Part shown: positions 35,312 through 47,155 of the stretch, piece by piece | Position numbering within the stretch: position 1 is the stretch's first letter | Layout of the letters: each line of letters opens with the position of its first letter | Assembly: GCF_963678635.1 (NCBI RefSeq) | Contig: NC_087071.1 | Coordinates: 34,585,680-34,649,679, forward strand | Source of the DNA: Symsagittifera roscoffensis | Lineage: Eukaryota > Xenacoelomorpha > Acoela > Convolutidae | Reading direction: 5' to 3' | Length of the DNA stretch: 64,000 nt | Notes under the pieces: model-generated | Database searches by the model: none | Seen by the model: the letters and a program-made list of their open reading frames with translations, nothing else | What the model was told of the DNA's origin: nothing | Program-made: the position numbers and the translations under genes

Positions 35312-35334
35312 ATTCACTCTAACCTGATAATAGT
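35312..35334 (-). promoter_or_regulatory. PSE-like block of unit M1 (variant)
   Basis: ACTATTATCAGGTTAGAGTG on the minus strand, about 60-80 bases upstream of the RNA start. It resembles the blocks of M6 and M10 more than those of M2 and M3. Confidence 0.5.
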
Positions 35335-35340
35335 AACAAA

Positions 35341-35768
35341 ATACTTAAATTATAACCGAATCAATTACGGCTACTGGATATTTTTTAATGTTAAATACAT
35401 TCAAAATGAATTTTTTCAGACTTAAAAATATGTAAGTCCTTCAAATGAATTTGTTATTTGGTATCAAAGTTTAACCGTTCAACGAATAGTCATTTTCAGC
35501 TTCAGCTTCGCATGTCGATATTCAGAACATGTCGATATTCAGAAAAACATGACGAGTTTCAATCGACAAATGAACCCCACAAGCGATTGCAGCGGCTTTG
35601 ATTATTCATTAAATATTTTCATCAAAGTAAAAAATATCGCTACATAGTCATAATTCAGAATATTTTTGGATTTTCAGAACCCAGTAGAAATTTGCTGTTA
35701 TAAATACAACATGCTGAAAAAGCGGACAGTAGATTTTGTTACAAAAATCATGGAAAGAAGCGTCAAAC
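35341..35768. other. gene B intron start, nothing recognised
   Basis: Between the donor of gene B exon 1 and the first U3 unit. CATGTCGATATTCAGAA is repeated in tandem near 35512-35545; otherwise plain AT-rich intron. Confidence 0.5.
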
Positions 35769-36060
35769 CTGTTGGAGGCTCGAAGTTATACGAATGTTGC
35801 ATATCATAATCGTCTGGTAGGCACCTGCAGTCAGGAATGTCATTGAAGTCGTTGTCTTTTTCATCTTCATAATCATAGTATGATGGATACTCTTCTTCGA
35901 ACGATAAGCGAGGGTCATAATTACGACTCAATTCATGGCCGACTTGATTGCTTGTATTTAGGCTGCTTTTGTGTGACTCGACTGAAAGAAAGTGTATGAA
36001 GAGATTTTGGCCTGATAATGAGGGAAGACTCAGCGAAAATAAAAAGAAGAAAAGCATCAT
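35769..36060 (-). CDS. gene B, exon 1: putative signal peptide and acidic Tyr-rich segment
   Basis: The donor AACAG|GTTTGA at 35769/35768 ends the exon after EPPT plus one base, in phase with the exon at 26778. Upstream the frame is acidic and aromatic (FEEEYPSYYDYEDEKDNDF), with CRC near the end. If translation starts at 36060 the first residues, MMLFFFLFSLSLPSLSG, are a convincing signal peptide, which would make gene B a secreted or membrane-associated protein. An alternative is that TTTCTTTCAG at 35990-35981 is an acceptor and the start lies in an earlier exon. The intron to exon 2 is about 9 kb and holds the U3 array. Confidence 0.6.
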
Positions 36061-36336
36061 TGGATCTCAACAAAACCGACGAAAAAGACAATGGCTCTCC
36101 CAACCCACCCCCCCTCCGGTCCCCTAACCATGTTCGAGCATCAGTTTTATGGAGTAAAAAGGGGTTTACAAGGTTGGTTATGCAAATAAAAAAGTTTGTC
36201 TTAGCCAAATTAGTCTGCATGTCACCTTCTGAAACAGTCGAACTAGTTGAACAAAAATTTTACTTGTAAAAATTTGCAGACTGATAGGGGGATGGACAAA
36301 GAGCCCACCCGCACTCAGTAAAAAGAGAAAATAATA
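36061..36336. other. 5' flank of gene B with a repeat shared with 47.7-47.9 kb
   Basis: C-rich CCCACCCCCCC (about 36104) then TTAGTCTGCATG and CAGTCGAAC words, followed by a G-rich end, in the order seen at 47712-47880 (poly-C, TTAGTCCGCATG, CAATCGAACAG, GGGGGG). It is probably a dispersed repeat. Confidence 0.4.
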
Positions 36337-36545
36337 GATTATATTACAATTATAATTGAATTTGTATCAAATTTATAATTAACTATAAGCGCCAAATTTA
36401 GACGTTTAAACGAAATCCCTTGTAATGGTAATATTTTTCAAGACATTTTAATAAATTATAATATATTATAATTGATTATAATTTTTCCGAATATCTCTTT
36501 TAATCTATTATAATCGATTACAATCTCTTATAATAGAGTATAAAC
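36337..36545. repeat. ATTATAAT-rich low-complexity tract
   Basis: About 200 bp built largely from TATAAT, ATTATA and GATTATAAT words, nearly pure A+T. It lies a few hundred bases upstream of gene B's putative start. Confidence 0.8.
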
Positions 36546-38483
36546 CTTTTTTCTGTCAAAAATCTCTAAAAGTGAGATGTCACTCTATGTTGTCACTGTT
36601 TGGTTCATCTGAACTCAAAGTCTTCCCACAAAACAAAAGTTTCATAGAGATCCCTTCATATAGTTGAAAGAATCCCGCGGTAGGTGAAATATAACTCTTC
36701 TATATAAATCTTTATAGTGAAGCAGTGTGCTGGTCAAAAAACGTAAAATATGCATCATGAAACAACTATAATCAAGAAGAAATGAAAAAAAAAACATTAT
36801 AAATTTGAGTTGATTTGAAAACAGTTAAAGTAATTTTCCCATTTTTACATAAACCAACGTTTACGAAAAACATAAAACATAAGCAATTCAGGTGGAAGTC
36901 GATGTTGTAGCTTATGTCGCGGCAAGATTGCTGAAAAGTTTGCGCAAAAGTCATTTTGTTTAGCCAATTGATTATTCCGCTCATAAGACACGCTGACACG
37001 CTTTCTCTTTTTTGCAACCCTGACAACTTTTGATGAACCTTGTTCTACAATTACTTAATTTAAAGCATTTATTACAGCAAAATATTTGTCAAATCTGATC
37101 ACAAGTACATGGTTTAAGACTGTACTTAGTTCCTTAAAACTAATTACAGTCTTAGACAAGTTTAACAAAACCGCCTTGAAGTTTTTGTAAATTTATTTTT
37201 GAACTTTTAATTTTTTTTTGTAAAAAACAAACAGAAAAAGATGTATCCTCAGCACACTGACCAGCTTTTTTTTCAACCTATTGTTTCGACTTTCAAAGAA
37301 AACGAAATACTTATGGTTTTTTGCTTAATTTATTTAGTCAATTTTCAACATAATAGTTTTCCACATATTAATTTTCCTGCACCATTGAATATATCGACTC
37401 CCTAAAATCAAATATAAAAAGATATTTTACCTCCAATCTTTTTTTGCAAAATTCTTTGTGTTTGAAGATGGCCAGTTTGGCCATGCCCTGGACCAAGATA
37501 CGCGCGCTCTGAAGATTTTATTCATAATACTGAAAGCGCAACTCGGTCTAATTATGCATGACAAATTATTGCTGACTAAAATTGTTCCAAATTGAATTGA
37601 TGCTAGCTATTTGGTCGTTTTATTTTCGTTACTTGAATTTTCACGCTTAATCGTAGAGTTTTTGAATAACTTTTTCCCCAAAAAAATAGTCGATATTGAT
37701 TAAGGGGCAGTCGGAACTTTTGGGGCTTTCTTTATATATGCGCGCAGTCTTGTTCTGGTTTTTTTTTGAACAGTGTGAAAACGTAAAATCAATCACACTG
37801 CTTGTGGTATGCAGTGATTGACCGTTACACGATAATTTTTCTGCTAAGTTTTTGGTCTGAAAAAAATTGCAATTAAATCACAAGTTGTAATTAGATTTTT
37901 TTGCAGACAACTTCTTTATAAACAAAAGTTTATGGAGCTTTTGTTATGTTGATAAATTGGTACTTCTAATTTATTATAAAATTGATTGTAAGTTTAACCA
38001 AGAATTGTGTTTGGAAAAAGTCTAGTGTTGCTAACGCGTGTCGTTCACTTGTGCGCAAAATTTTTTTTTGCGATGAAACACAATGATAGATGTAACTAAA
38101 ATCTTACAATTTAAAATAATTATCACTCAAGGTAAAACATAAAATGAGACAAAGTATGGTGGAAGCTAGGTAAAACAAAAACCACTAGTAAAAAATTGAA
38201 AATAGATGAAACAACTGCCTACTGAGATGAAATATAACTTAAAACCACAATGAAAAAAGAGACGAAACAAAGACGAAATATAACACATAATACTTGAAAC
38301 GAAACAAAAATTTAACAGCCCATAAAACCTTGGCAACCGGAAAAATTGCTAGTCAAAATATGTCTACATCAATTTAGTCTATCACATACTGAGTTACCAC
38401 TCAATCTGAAATTTATTGGGTCTAAGAAAAATTTCAGCTAAAATTGTTCCGTAGTTGGTTGATTTCCAGTAAAAATTGACGTT
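36546..38483. other. non-coding interval
   Basis: No supported gene. A reverse-oriented GGGGCAGTCGGAAC at about 37705-37718 is a transposon end of the TGTTCCGACT family (subtype also seen at 63840). Confidence 0.45.
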
Positions 38484-38705
38484 GTACACCCTGAGTGAAA
38501 AAAGTCAAAAGCAAAAAGTCAGCAAAAAATCAATCACGCTGCAAAAAATCAGGGGTTTCAAGTTCAGACTTTTTCCTTTCAGATTTAAAGTTTTCCTTCT
38601 TTTACCAGTGAAACATCTACCTCTTGATTTGCTTCCTGTTTTACTTCCGCATCTAGTGTGGCTGACATTGATTGTTTGATGAAGTAGTCTGCATCAAATA
38701 TGTCT
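38484..38705 (-). repeat. 220-bp duplicated block with conserved minus-strand frame, copy 1
   Basis: About 90% identical by eye to 39613-39834. On the minus strand both copies encode DIFDADYFIKQS.SAT.DAE, then VKQEANQEVDVSL.KEGKL, with mostly conservative differences (M/L, L/I, V/A). This copy hits a stop right after EGKL. No family recognised; it may be an exon of an unknown protein or part of an old element. Confidence 0.55.
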
Positions 38706-39272
38706 TTCCGCTTTTCGTACCTGGAAATTCGCGCTTATTCTTTTCGAGCTATCTATCGTATGGAAGTTAATTCCGAGCTTGTGGAAAAAACCTTTTTTCT
38801 CTGTACCGGCCACTTCTAGCTTTGTTCATAGAATTTTGATAATCTGAAAAAAGAGAAGTTTTATGTATTAGAAATTTTTTGTGTTCGAGACATGCCCACA
38901 CTGTTCTTATGTTTTGCGTGCCCTGTCGCGAGGGTTCGTTCGCTCATCACAATAGAGTTTAATGGCTTCATGGATTTCAGAGACTCCAGGTTCACAAGTG
39001 AAGATAACGCTTTTGGCAGCGGAGTACTCAAAAATTTCCGCCTTGCTTGCTGATTTTTAAAAAATCAATTTGTCTAGTTTTGTCTTTCAACTAAAATCAG
39101 AATTTTCAAAATTGTCATTGAAAGTCGAAACTGAATTTTCAAGGAGCTAAATTTCAGAAATTTTTTTCTATAGCGGTGTTGTCATTGTTCTTTGAGTTGG
39201 AGTGAGAGATAAGCTGGACAGACCTATTTTTGTGACCTAATAGGACTAATTTGAATCAAACGAAGGATAAAA

Positions 39273-39485
39273 TCAGAGATTAACCCCTGGTACCTTGTGA
39301 TTTTGATGAAAATTGTCAACAAATCTTGCGGATTTGAAACTTCTGCGATTGTGACCTAGCACGAATAAATCCTGAACGATTCGCTCCAAATCGGGTCGTT
39401 GGGCTGGTTTAAGCAATGGGTTGGTGCTACTGATTGATTTTCTGGTCACATTCCTCGAGCCAAAACTGCTCAAACAGAGTTTCAT
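39273..39485 (-). CDS. hypothetical minus-strand frame between the duplicated blocks
   Basis: A 70-codon frame, M at 39485, with a polar composition (LLKPAQRPDLERIVQDLFV, GHNRRSF). It lies between the two copies of the duplicated block on the same strand, so it may be part of the same decayed gene or element. There is no clear splice site at either side. Confidence 0.25.
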   Translation of the reverse strand: MKLCLSSFGSRNVTRKSISSTNPLLKPAQRPDLERIVQDLFVLGHNRRSFKSARFVDNFHQNHKVPGVNL

Positions 39486-39612
39486 TATAGCAGCGCAAGC
39501 CGGATTAGTGATTTTGGAGCGAGCCTTATATGCCTATCGATTTTCATATTTTTCTAAAATTTAACGCGGAAGAAGCTCTGTAGAATTTTTCTTCCGATTA
39601 AAGCAGTGCTTT

Positions 39613-39834
39613 GTACACCCTGAGTGGAAAATTTCAATAGCAAAAAGTCAGGAAAAAGTCAATCACGGTGCAAAAAGTCAGCAGTTTCAAAATCTGACTT
39701 TTTTCTTGCAGATTTTAAGTTTTCCTTCTTTTGCCAGTGAAACATCTACCTCTTGATTTGCTTCCTGTTTTACTTCCGCGTCTATTGTGGCTGACAATGA
39801 TTGTTTGATGAAGTAGTCTGCATCAAATATGTCT
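39613..39834 (-). repeat. 220-bp duplicated block with conserved minus-strand frame, copy 2
   Basis: In this copy the minus-strand frame stays open longer: upstream it continues as TKDEPPKMFMV into DIFDADYF, and downstream past EGKL into KICKKKSDFETADF. It is thus the better copy of the unknown coding block. Confidence 0.55.
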
Positions 39835-40157
39835 ACCATGAACATTTTTGGAGGCTCATCCTTTGTAACTGTCCTTTAAAACATCAGTCGAATCCTTTTG
39901 ATTGTTGTTTAATTCTTATAGAAAGTTTGGCTTCTGAAAGCAGCAGCCACTCGAGCGATTTCGTCTATGCGCGTAGCTATTTGCCAATAGTCACCCAATC
40001 CGATGCAACCTTATACCCCACTAAGGGCCACTGCCAAAACTGTATTTCGAGTCCCTCGCTCATTTTTTTTCTATTTTTCGTCGAATTCAGGATGTCATAG
40101 TTGAGCTCGGAATTAGTTTTCATAGCTCTTTAATTTTTTGTTTAGGTCTGATATGAC

Positions 40158-40340
40158 TGAGGGCGGATTTGGGAGGGGGCGGGGCGGGGCGGGGCGGGGC
40201 GGGGCGAACGCTGTTCTTTTTTTGCCTCAAGGGGGATTCTACCCCCTCACAAACCAAAGGGTCACCCCTTTGGTATTATTTTATGACATCGAAACAAAAT
40301 TTCGAAACATGTTCTAAAATCCGTACAATGTTCTGGACTC
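40158..40340. repeat. hAT-type MITE fragment with (GGGGC)n tract
   Basis: GAGGGCGGATTTGGGAGGGG resembles the TIR inner part GGGGCGGATTTAGGGGGG at 52503. CCCTCACAAACCAAAGGGTCACCCCTTTGGTA matches the interior of that element. The TIR start and other end are lost. Confidence 0.6.
40171..40206 (+). repeat. (GGGGC)5-6 microsatellite, G-quadruplex candidate
   Basis: Six G runs of four or more separated by single C. Four or more G4 tracts with 1-nt loops satisfy the usual quadruplex rule. It looks like an expansion inside the degraded MITE. Confidence 0.85.
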
Positions 40341-40741
40341 AATTTTCCTTTTTTGCCCTGTAGAGAGCATCCAGATCACTGGAGTTGTTCATGTAGCTCG
40401 ACGATGCCAAGGTGGCCAAGAAGCATTCAATCATATAACAGACAGCTGTGACGAGTTCCTTACCACCGGATTAGGCCAATTTTACAACAATCGTAAAATT
40501 TTCAATCATCATACAGGATTCCATCAGCCAATTTTTATTGTTTTCCTTCGAATGGGACCCAGTAAAGACAACAAACAATACTTGTCTGATTTGTTTTCAA
40601 AACAAATAATCCATTAACCTGATTGCTTGCATTTTCTTATCAATTTTTTGCCAGCTTTTTGATTAAGACGATCTTCGGGTGTTACCTTACATATCAATCA
40701 GCTTGTTTTAGAACTTCTGGGTGTAGATTAACATTACGAAA

Positions 40742-41430
40742 AGTTTTCGCAAAAAGCCATCAAGGACTAGAAGTCACATGCAGAAAGTTGGTGGGTCTGC
40801 ACTCGGCGACATTTTGTGATTGACAGTTTTCAAGCTCACCCAATACTACTAGTGTTAGTTTTGCGGGCCTTCGTTATCTTTTTTTGGCTCTCATCATGAT
40901 AGTTGCACTTGAGTTTGTAAAAATTAAACTTTTCATGGTGATGACTTGTCATTTCTCACTAGCAAAATTATGAGTAGGTGTGCAGGTAAACGAGTAGCCA
41001 CTCTTGATGAGTTGCTATCTGAGAAGGCAAAGGATGATCTCACGTCTGAAAATTTCCTTTGCAATCGGCGCACTACTGGCTCGCTAGAAAGAAGACATTT
41101 TTCAGCTTTAGCATGACTTCCTTCTGTTATATATCTTTTATCCTGTTAGCTTCCTTGAACACATTAAACACTAGATTTGCTCTTGAATTATTTATTAGAT
41201 TGTTACTTTGTCCACAAAAAGCTTAGCTTACATGTTCCCCCGTAATCTAGTCGAAGAGCACAATGCCGTAGATAATGTGCGTACGTACCACTAACAATCA
41301 GTGGATCTAACAGGGATTTTATAGGTAAAAAGCTAGATTTTCCACGCTTGACTGCTTTAAAAAATCAATGGTGGAAAGCCACCTTTGTGGTAGAAGTATT
41401 GACTTTGCTTAGTTGAAGATCCACATACCA
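40742..41430 (+). repeat. tandem duplication of about 690 bp, unit 1
   Basis: Starts AGTTTTCGCAAAAAGCCATC and ends with TTGAAGATCCACATACCA. Unit 2 follows directly and is highly similar throughout. The units contain no convincing gene. Confidence 0.9.
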
Positions 41431-42177
41431 AGTTTTCGCAAAAAGCCATCAAGGACTAGAAGTCACATGCAGAAAGTTGGTGGGTCTGCACTCGGCGACA
41501 TTGAGTTGGGGGGTCTGCACTCGGGTCTGCACTCGGCGACCTCTAAATGAAATCCCTATCTAAGTGATTGACAGTTTTCAAGCTCACCCAATTCTACTTG
41601 GGTTAGTTTTGCGAGCCTTCGTTATCTTTTTTTGGCTCTCATCATGATAGTTGCACTTGAGTTTGTAAAAATTAAACTTTTCATGGTGATGACTTGTCAT
41701 TTCTCACTAGCAAAATTATGAGTAGGTTTGCAGGTAAACGAGTAGCCACTCTTGATGAATTGCTATCTGAGAAGCCAAGGGATGGGTTCACGTCTGGAAA
41801 GTTCCTTTGCAATCGATACACTGCTTGCTCGCAAGAAAGAAGACATTTTTCAGCTTTAGCATGACTTCCTTCTGTTACATATCTTTTATCCTGTTAGCTT
41901 CCTTGAACACATTAAACACTAGATTCGCTCTTGAATTAATATTAGATTGTTACTTTGTCCACAAAAATCTTAGCTTACATGTTCCCCCGTAATCTGGTTA
42001 AAGAGCACAATGCCGTAGATAATTTGCGTACGTACCACTAACAATCAGTCGATCTAACAGGGATTTTATAGGTAAAAAGCTAGATTTTCCAAGCTTGATT
42101 GCTTTAAAAAATCAATGGTGGAAAGCCACCTTTGTGGTAGAAGTATTGACTTGCTTAGTTGAAGATCCACATACAAA
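41431..42177 (+). repeat. tandem duplication of about 690 bp, unit 2
   Basis: Same order of words as unit 1, with an insertion of about 60 bp near 41505-41565 made partly of repeated GGGTCTGCACTCGG, and substitutions such as AATCGATACACTGC for AATCGGCGCACTAC. The few differences make the duplication younger than that at 18.4 kb. Confidence 0.9.
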
Positions 42178-42892
42178 GTTTTTTAACCAATCAATGACGT
42201 GGTAGTCGTTGTTGCGCTTTTTGTCGGCTAACTGTGATAATCACAAACAGCATTTAATTGGCTCGATGTTCAAAAATTGTAATCCATGGTGACAGAGTTC
42301 ATTTCTAAAAGTCCTCTTTTTTGGCGGCCAGCCACATCATAATGATGTGCCGAGGTGATTGCTCTATCATGAATGGCGTTCTGTGGTGATATTCTATAAA
42401 CCTGAGATCCACAATTCGTTTTTTTTAGCTTTACACAGAAAGTTTTTTTAAATTGAAATGAGTAGAACTTTGATTTTAACCTGCTTATTTTTTATTTATT
42501 TTTTTCAACGTTTTGACTTCATTCGTTAAGTTAGATAGTTTGCTCTCCCTAAATTGATTCAGATTGAACTCAGAACTTCAGAAGGCTGTGGGTTTCGATG
42601 GGTTACCTCATTTAATGGATTATAATGGATTTTGTGGTCTGAAACATGTAAATTCAAAAAACCGCTTTGTAAAACATACATGCTGCTACAAAATGAAATT
42701 ATCATAATGAGTTTAAAATCAACAATTACACCGGCATTTAAAAATAAAAATACATTTGTAAAATAAGAACGAACAAAACAATACTAATATTAGATATAAG
42801 ATTAATCTCGAAGAGAACAAATGGATCAGTCACTAGAAGTTTTTTTGTGTATTTCTACTAAAAAAATTTTAAGTTCAAATTTAACTTTTTGC
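42178..42892. other. non-coding interval next to the LINE 3' side
   Basis: No gene supported. Minus-strand 3' untranslated LINE sequence may extend into it. Confidence 0.4.
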
Positions 42893-45712
42893 TTAGTTTT
42901 TTTTTCTAAGCCTTACGTTAAAATTGCCCCATTTTTTACAATTGCTGCCTACTACAAATATCTCTCCCCGATTTGTTTTTAGAAATCTGTTTTGATTTAT
43001 TTGTTTTGTAAAATCGTTTAGTTTCACAGGTACTCTGTTATAGATAAACTGCCTACCAGTTTCAATTTTTGTAATATTTTTAACCACATCGAACAGTCTA
43101 GTCATGATTTAAGAGTAATGAAAAGTTTGGCTGGTAAAACCTTACACTTGTGTAGTAGATCTCGTGCAAGATCATATTTTATGCGGAGATAGCACACTTT
43201 GATTCCCCAATTTATTTGTCTGTTTTTTCTGATAATTTGAGACATGGTTAGACTTTGAAAAATTGCTGAAATGAAAGATAAATGTGACGAAACCAAGGAT
43301 TTGAAAAGCATAATTCTCGTTTCTAATGATACCACGTGTCGAACGCGGTGATTTGTCTTATTGGAACAACCGTTTTGCTTAAACATTTATTCAATTCAGG
43401 TGAAAAAATAAGTTGTCCACTAAAACTTCAAACTAACGCGGCATGTTCCTTTGCAGGTATTGTTTTTTCTCTATAAATAATTGTTTCTAACCCAAACACA
43501 ATAGGTACTGTTTTATCAACATGAAGGAGAAGTTTGTTTTCATTTAAAAATTCATATGTTTTTTCTAGTGTTTCAAGAATTGAGGTTCTTAGGTCCTCAT
43601 TTGAGTTTCCTGTATATAAGATACTGGTATCATCTGCAAATTATTTTAAATTCATGTTTCTAATGATTTGGTTTTTGAAATCTTTTACATAAAAAATGAA
43701 AACCGATGGTCCCAATGCAGTACCTTGTGCAACGCCATGATAAAAAGGTATCCGGTCACAGTTTTGATTTTGAAGCTTTACACATTGTTGATAGTATATT
43801 AAAAAATCGTTCAGTAGATTTGATGCATTTTCGGAAAAACCACACGTTTCAGTTTTTTCTAAGAAGGTTTCATGAAAAATAGAATTGAAAGCTTTAGCTA
43901 GATCTAGGAAAAGTGCACTTGTTATTCTTGATTGATCCATGTTTTCACAAACCATTTCAGAAAAAAAGATAACTGCATCAGTCTCAGATTTGTTTTCCTG
44001 TAATCCAAATTGGTAAACGTTTGATAACGAATTTTGGTGAGAACTTTCCATGATTTGATTCGAAATGTAGCTTTCAAAACGTTTTGGAAGCTTGTGTGTC
44101 ACACAAACAGGCCTATAATTTGATGCAACCTAATTCACATTTTTTGAAGACAGGCTGATATGTGCTTTTTTTGATGGAAACTGGTTTTGTATTATACTTT
44201 AATTTAGTGCAAAATGGAGGTGTGATCCGATACCAGGCTTGTATTCTTATTGGCCCTGTAGATTTATTCAACGTTAATTTATCTATTTCTTCGTAATTTT
44301 TTTTTACTTGTGACGCAACGAAAATCAAAAACTTCATTTGTAGTTTGTCCTTTTAGTTTTCGTTGTATATGTTCACCATTAGAAATACCTAATTATGGAA
44401 AACTTCATTGAAATGATTTGCTATTTCAGTAACATCTTTTGTTTTTTTTGTATTTTCCAGATCTCTTTAGCTAATAGTTACTGATTTTTGATTAATCTTT
44501 TTCCCTATTTTTTTCTTATGAAATCACATTTTTTTTTTACTGTTGAAAAATTGCTGAATTTTTTTCCATGTGATTTTTTTTTTGTAAAGCAATTGCCATT
44601 TTTCGGTTGACCAAATTTCTAAGCTTTTTGCTTTCTCTGTGCGCTTCCTCACAACCAATGTTTTTCCATATCTTGAAATGCATTCGTTTAGTATTTATCA
44701 GAGTCATCAAAGCTTTATCAATCCATGTTTTTTGTTTTTGGTTACCAGTTTTTGATTTATGGTTTTTGTGCGATATGGAGTTTGCGCACTAATAACTTTT
44801 TCATCAATAATTCCAAAAATCTCAAACATTTTGGATCCCGAGGATTTTTCATACATTTCTGATCAATCATAGAGTGCATGGTCTAAGCTGAAAATTCGCA
44901 ATAAAAGTTTTGGAAATCTCTTGTCTCAGTTTCAAAGATGTCTTTTTTTTAGTTTGCAAGAATTTACTTTTTCTTATGTAAATATATAGTGGTCTCTGTT
45001 AAAAGGCAGTTAGTACAAATTAACTTAACTTAATTGGTTGTTGGAAACTAAACAATGATCGATAAGTGAGATATTATTTTCGGTTACACGTGATGGTTTT
45101 GTGAAGTTTGGTAAATAGTTAAGCAACAATTTGCAGCAAAGTAATTAAGTTTTGATGACTCATCTTGTTTTAAAATGTCTATATTGTAGTCCTCAAATTT
45201 AAAAACTTCCATATTTGAAGCAAAAGCTTGAGAAGTATCACCACTTAATTCGTCGAAAAAGTACGGAGAGAGGTTTTTTCTTGAGCAATACGAAACTTTT
45301 ATTGGTTTTTGAAACATTGAATTTACAAAACATCAAAATTCCGAAAAAAAAATTTTTTTTCATGCATGATGACTTAATTTCAACCCACAATGACTCAAAA
45401 AATTTTCTAACAGCAGTCGTCAGATCTTTACCAAAAGGCATTTTGAATGATAAAGGAACCCAAATTTCAACACCCCACCCCCTCTTTTTAGACCAGTCCA
45501 TTCTGAGCGTGGAACATGAACAAAATTATGCCCTGAGCCTATAAAAGTATTTCCTACTGTCTTGTTATTGAGCCATGTTTCTCTTGCTATAACTATAGTG
45601 ATCACCGTAATTTCACCTAAAAAATTGACAGTTTCTTGATATTTATGTTGCACGCTTCTGAAAATTATCAAGCAAAAATTGACTGTGTTAGGTTGGCTTT
45701 CAGTTTCCAAAG
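42893..45712 (-). mobile_element. degenerate non-LTR retrotransposon (Jockey/CR1-like LINE)
   Basis: From 45.7 kb down on the minus strand: an endonuclease-like region (ETWLN near 45590, GGGV near 45480), a linker with KSTGP and TPPFCTKL, then reverse transcriptase. RT has motif A (LFLDLAKAFNSI), motif B (GVAQGTALGPSVFIFY) and motif C (FADDTS), followed by thumb-region codons (FKSLVSSHLSF, RQINWGIKVCYLR) and a C-terminal end at 42893. Frames change at least five times and stops interrupt, so it is dead. The clade is a guess from the wording of motifs. Confidence 0.8.
43641..44102 (-). pseudogene. LINE reverse transcriptase core fragment
   Basis: A 153-codon frame with motif A, LFLDLAKAF (first catalytic Asp kept), and motif B, QGTALGP. 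A TAA stands immediately before FADDTS (43640 downward), the active-site motif, which is then readable in the same frame to about 43440. A one-codon nonsense change is thus visible just at the catalytic site. Confidence 0.8.
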
Positions 45713-46478
45713 TTTTTCATAAAATAATAGTTCTTGCAGGTCATTAAAGTGGCCTGGATTTTCTCAACGTCTCCTGAAACGACTAATTTGAGCCTTTTTA
45801 CGATACGCAAAAAATTTAAGTTAAAATATACAATATTACATACTGATATAAATCAGACCGGTATTTGATTGTGTTAATTTCCGTTAGTGGAAGAACGTTT
45901 CAGTACATAACGTTTTGCAATAAAAGGGGTTGTTTTTGTTTTTCAATTCCTGAGCTAAAAAACTGAAAAAACCGCAAAAATGCAAATTCAACAACTGACA
46001 GTCAATTGATATAAGTGATTCCCATGTTACGTTCAAACAAAATTAGACTAGAAATGGATTAAAATTCATTTTTTAAGCATATAATGGATTATAAGATAGA
46101 AAGTAGAAAATCACATTAAAATGATTTTTTCCATTTTTTCCAAATTTTGCAAAGCGAGTGTACGGCCTTCTCCTTTTCTAAACCTTAACCGAACCACAAA
46201 AGCCAGATACGACACTTGAATCAAACCCCCACCCCCCACCTCCTCCCCCAACTGAGTCAACCCAACCCCCCTAATTTGTTAAAGAAAAATGTTGAAAGTA
46301 ACAAAACCAAGTTAATGAAAAACATAAAAACGAAACAAATATCAAAGTTGCGCAGAAAAAAAATTAAACTGAAAAACACGTAACCAGTTTTAGTTTAAAA
46401 TGTAGAAAAGCTTTCTCGTGTGATGAAATTTGCTTCTCAATAAAATAAGAAAAAATTATTTTAATTAAGTTTTCTGAG
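45713..46478. other. non-coding interval
   Basis: Nothing recognised; a C-rich, low-complexity stretch lies at 46225-46275. Confidence 0.5.
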
Positions 46479-46612
46479 CAGTGTCCACAAAAGTGGAAAA
46501 ACTCGATTATAATGAATTAAAAGTGGATTTTGTTGCCTCGAAAATTCCTAATATTGTTATCCATTTCTAATTGAAAATAACAGATTTTCGTTTTTCATTT
46601 TTGTGGACACTG
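46479..46612. mobile_element. 134-bp TIR element (CAGTGTCCAC ends)
   Basis: The ends CAGTGTCCACAAAAGTGGAAAAAC and its imperfect reverse complement TCGTTTTTCATTTTTGTGGACACTG give about 23-bp inverted repeats around a non-coding centre. No obvious target duplication flanks it. A small MITE is the best reading. Confidence 0.7.
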
Positions 46613-47155
46613 ACAATAAAATTCAATTGTCAAGAACTCAAATGCGGGTTTTCTAGTTGTTGGGTTCAAACCAAAGTTCTAAATCGAAGCAAAAGTCAAA
46701 CTTTAATGAAGTTATGACCTTAAAAAGGACCTCAAGCTCAATTTTGGCCGGTAATTTTTATCAATATTTCCCTGCAATTTTCATATTGATTTCCATGGGT
46801 AATTTTTTTTCTTTTTGATTCATTTGTGTAAATAACTGAGCCATTTTTTGCTTGACAATTTGAATTTTTTCTCAACTTTTTAGGCATTTTGTGCATTGTT
46901 TAAAAGTATACTTCAGATTGGTTTATAGCTTTCAAACTGCTTAACACACGTGACACTTTTGACCCAAATAACTTTAGATTTAACCGAAATAGGAGCTAAC
47001 GAACTAATTTTAAAGCTAACGAATAGTGAAAATTTTTTAAATTTTCCGCGCTTATGATTTAATTTCAAGTTTCTCAAAATGATGGGTTTCAAACAAAATG
47101 TGAAAAAATTGGAGAAAAAAAACGATAAATAACGATTCTCATGGTCTTTCTGATA
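46613..47155. other. 3' flank of gene A, nothing recognised
   Basis: No exon or repeat supported in this AT-rich interval. Confidence 0.4.

Larger units (their letters stand above)
30144..35340 (-). repeat. U3 snoRNA tandem array, minus strand (10 units)
   Basis: Ten units, each a U3-like core of about 190 bp plus a spacer, at intervals of about 540-605 bp (430 between the fourth and fifth from the right). The rightmost units at 35063, 34502 and 33944 are nearly identical, including spacers. Units become more divergent to the left. The whole array lies in the intron between gene B exons, on the same strand as gene B. Confidence 0.9.
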
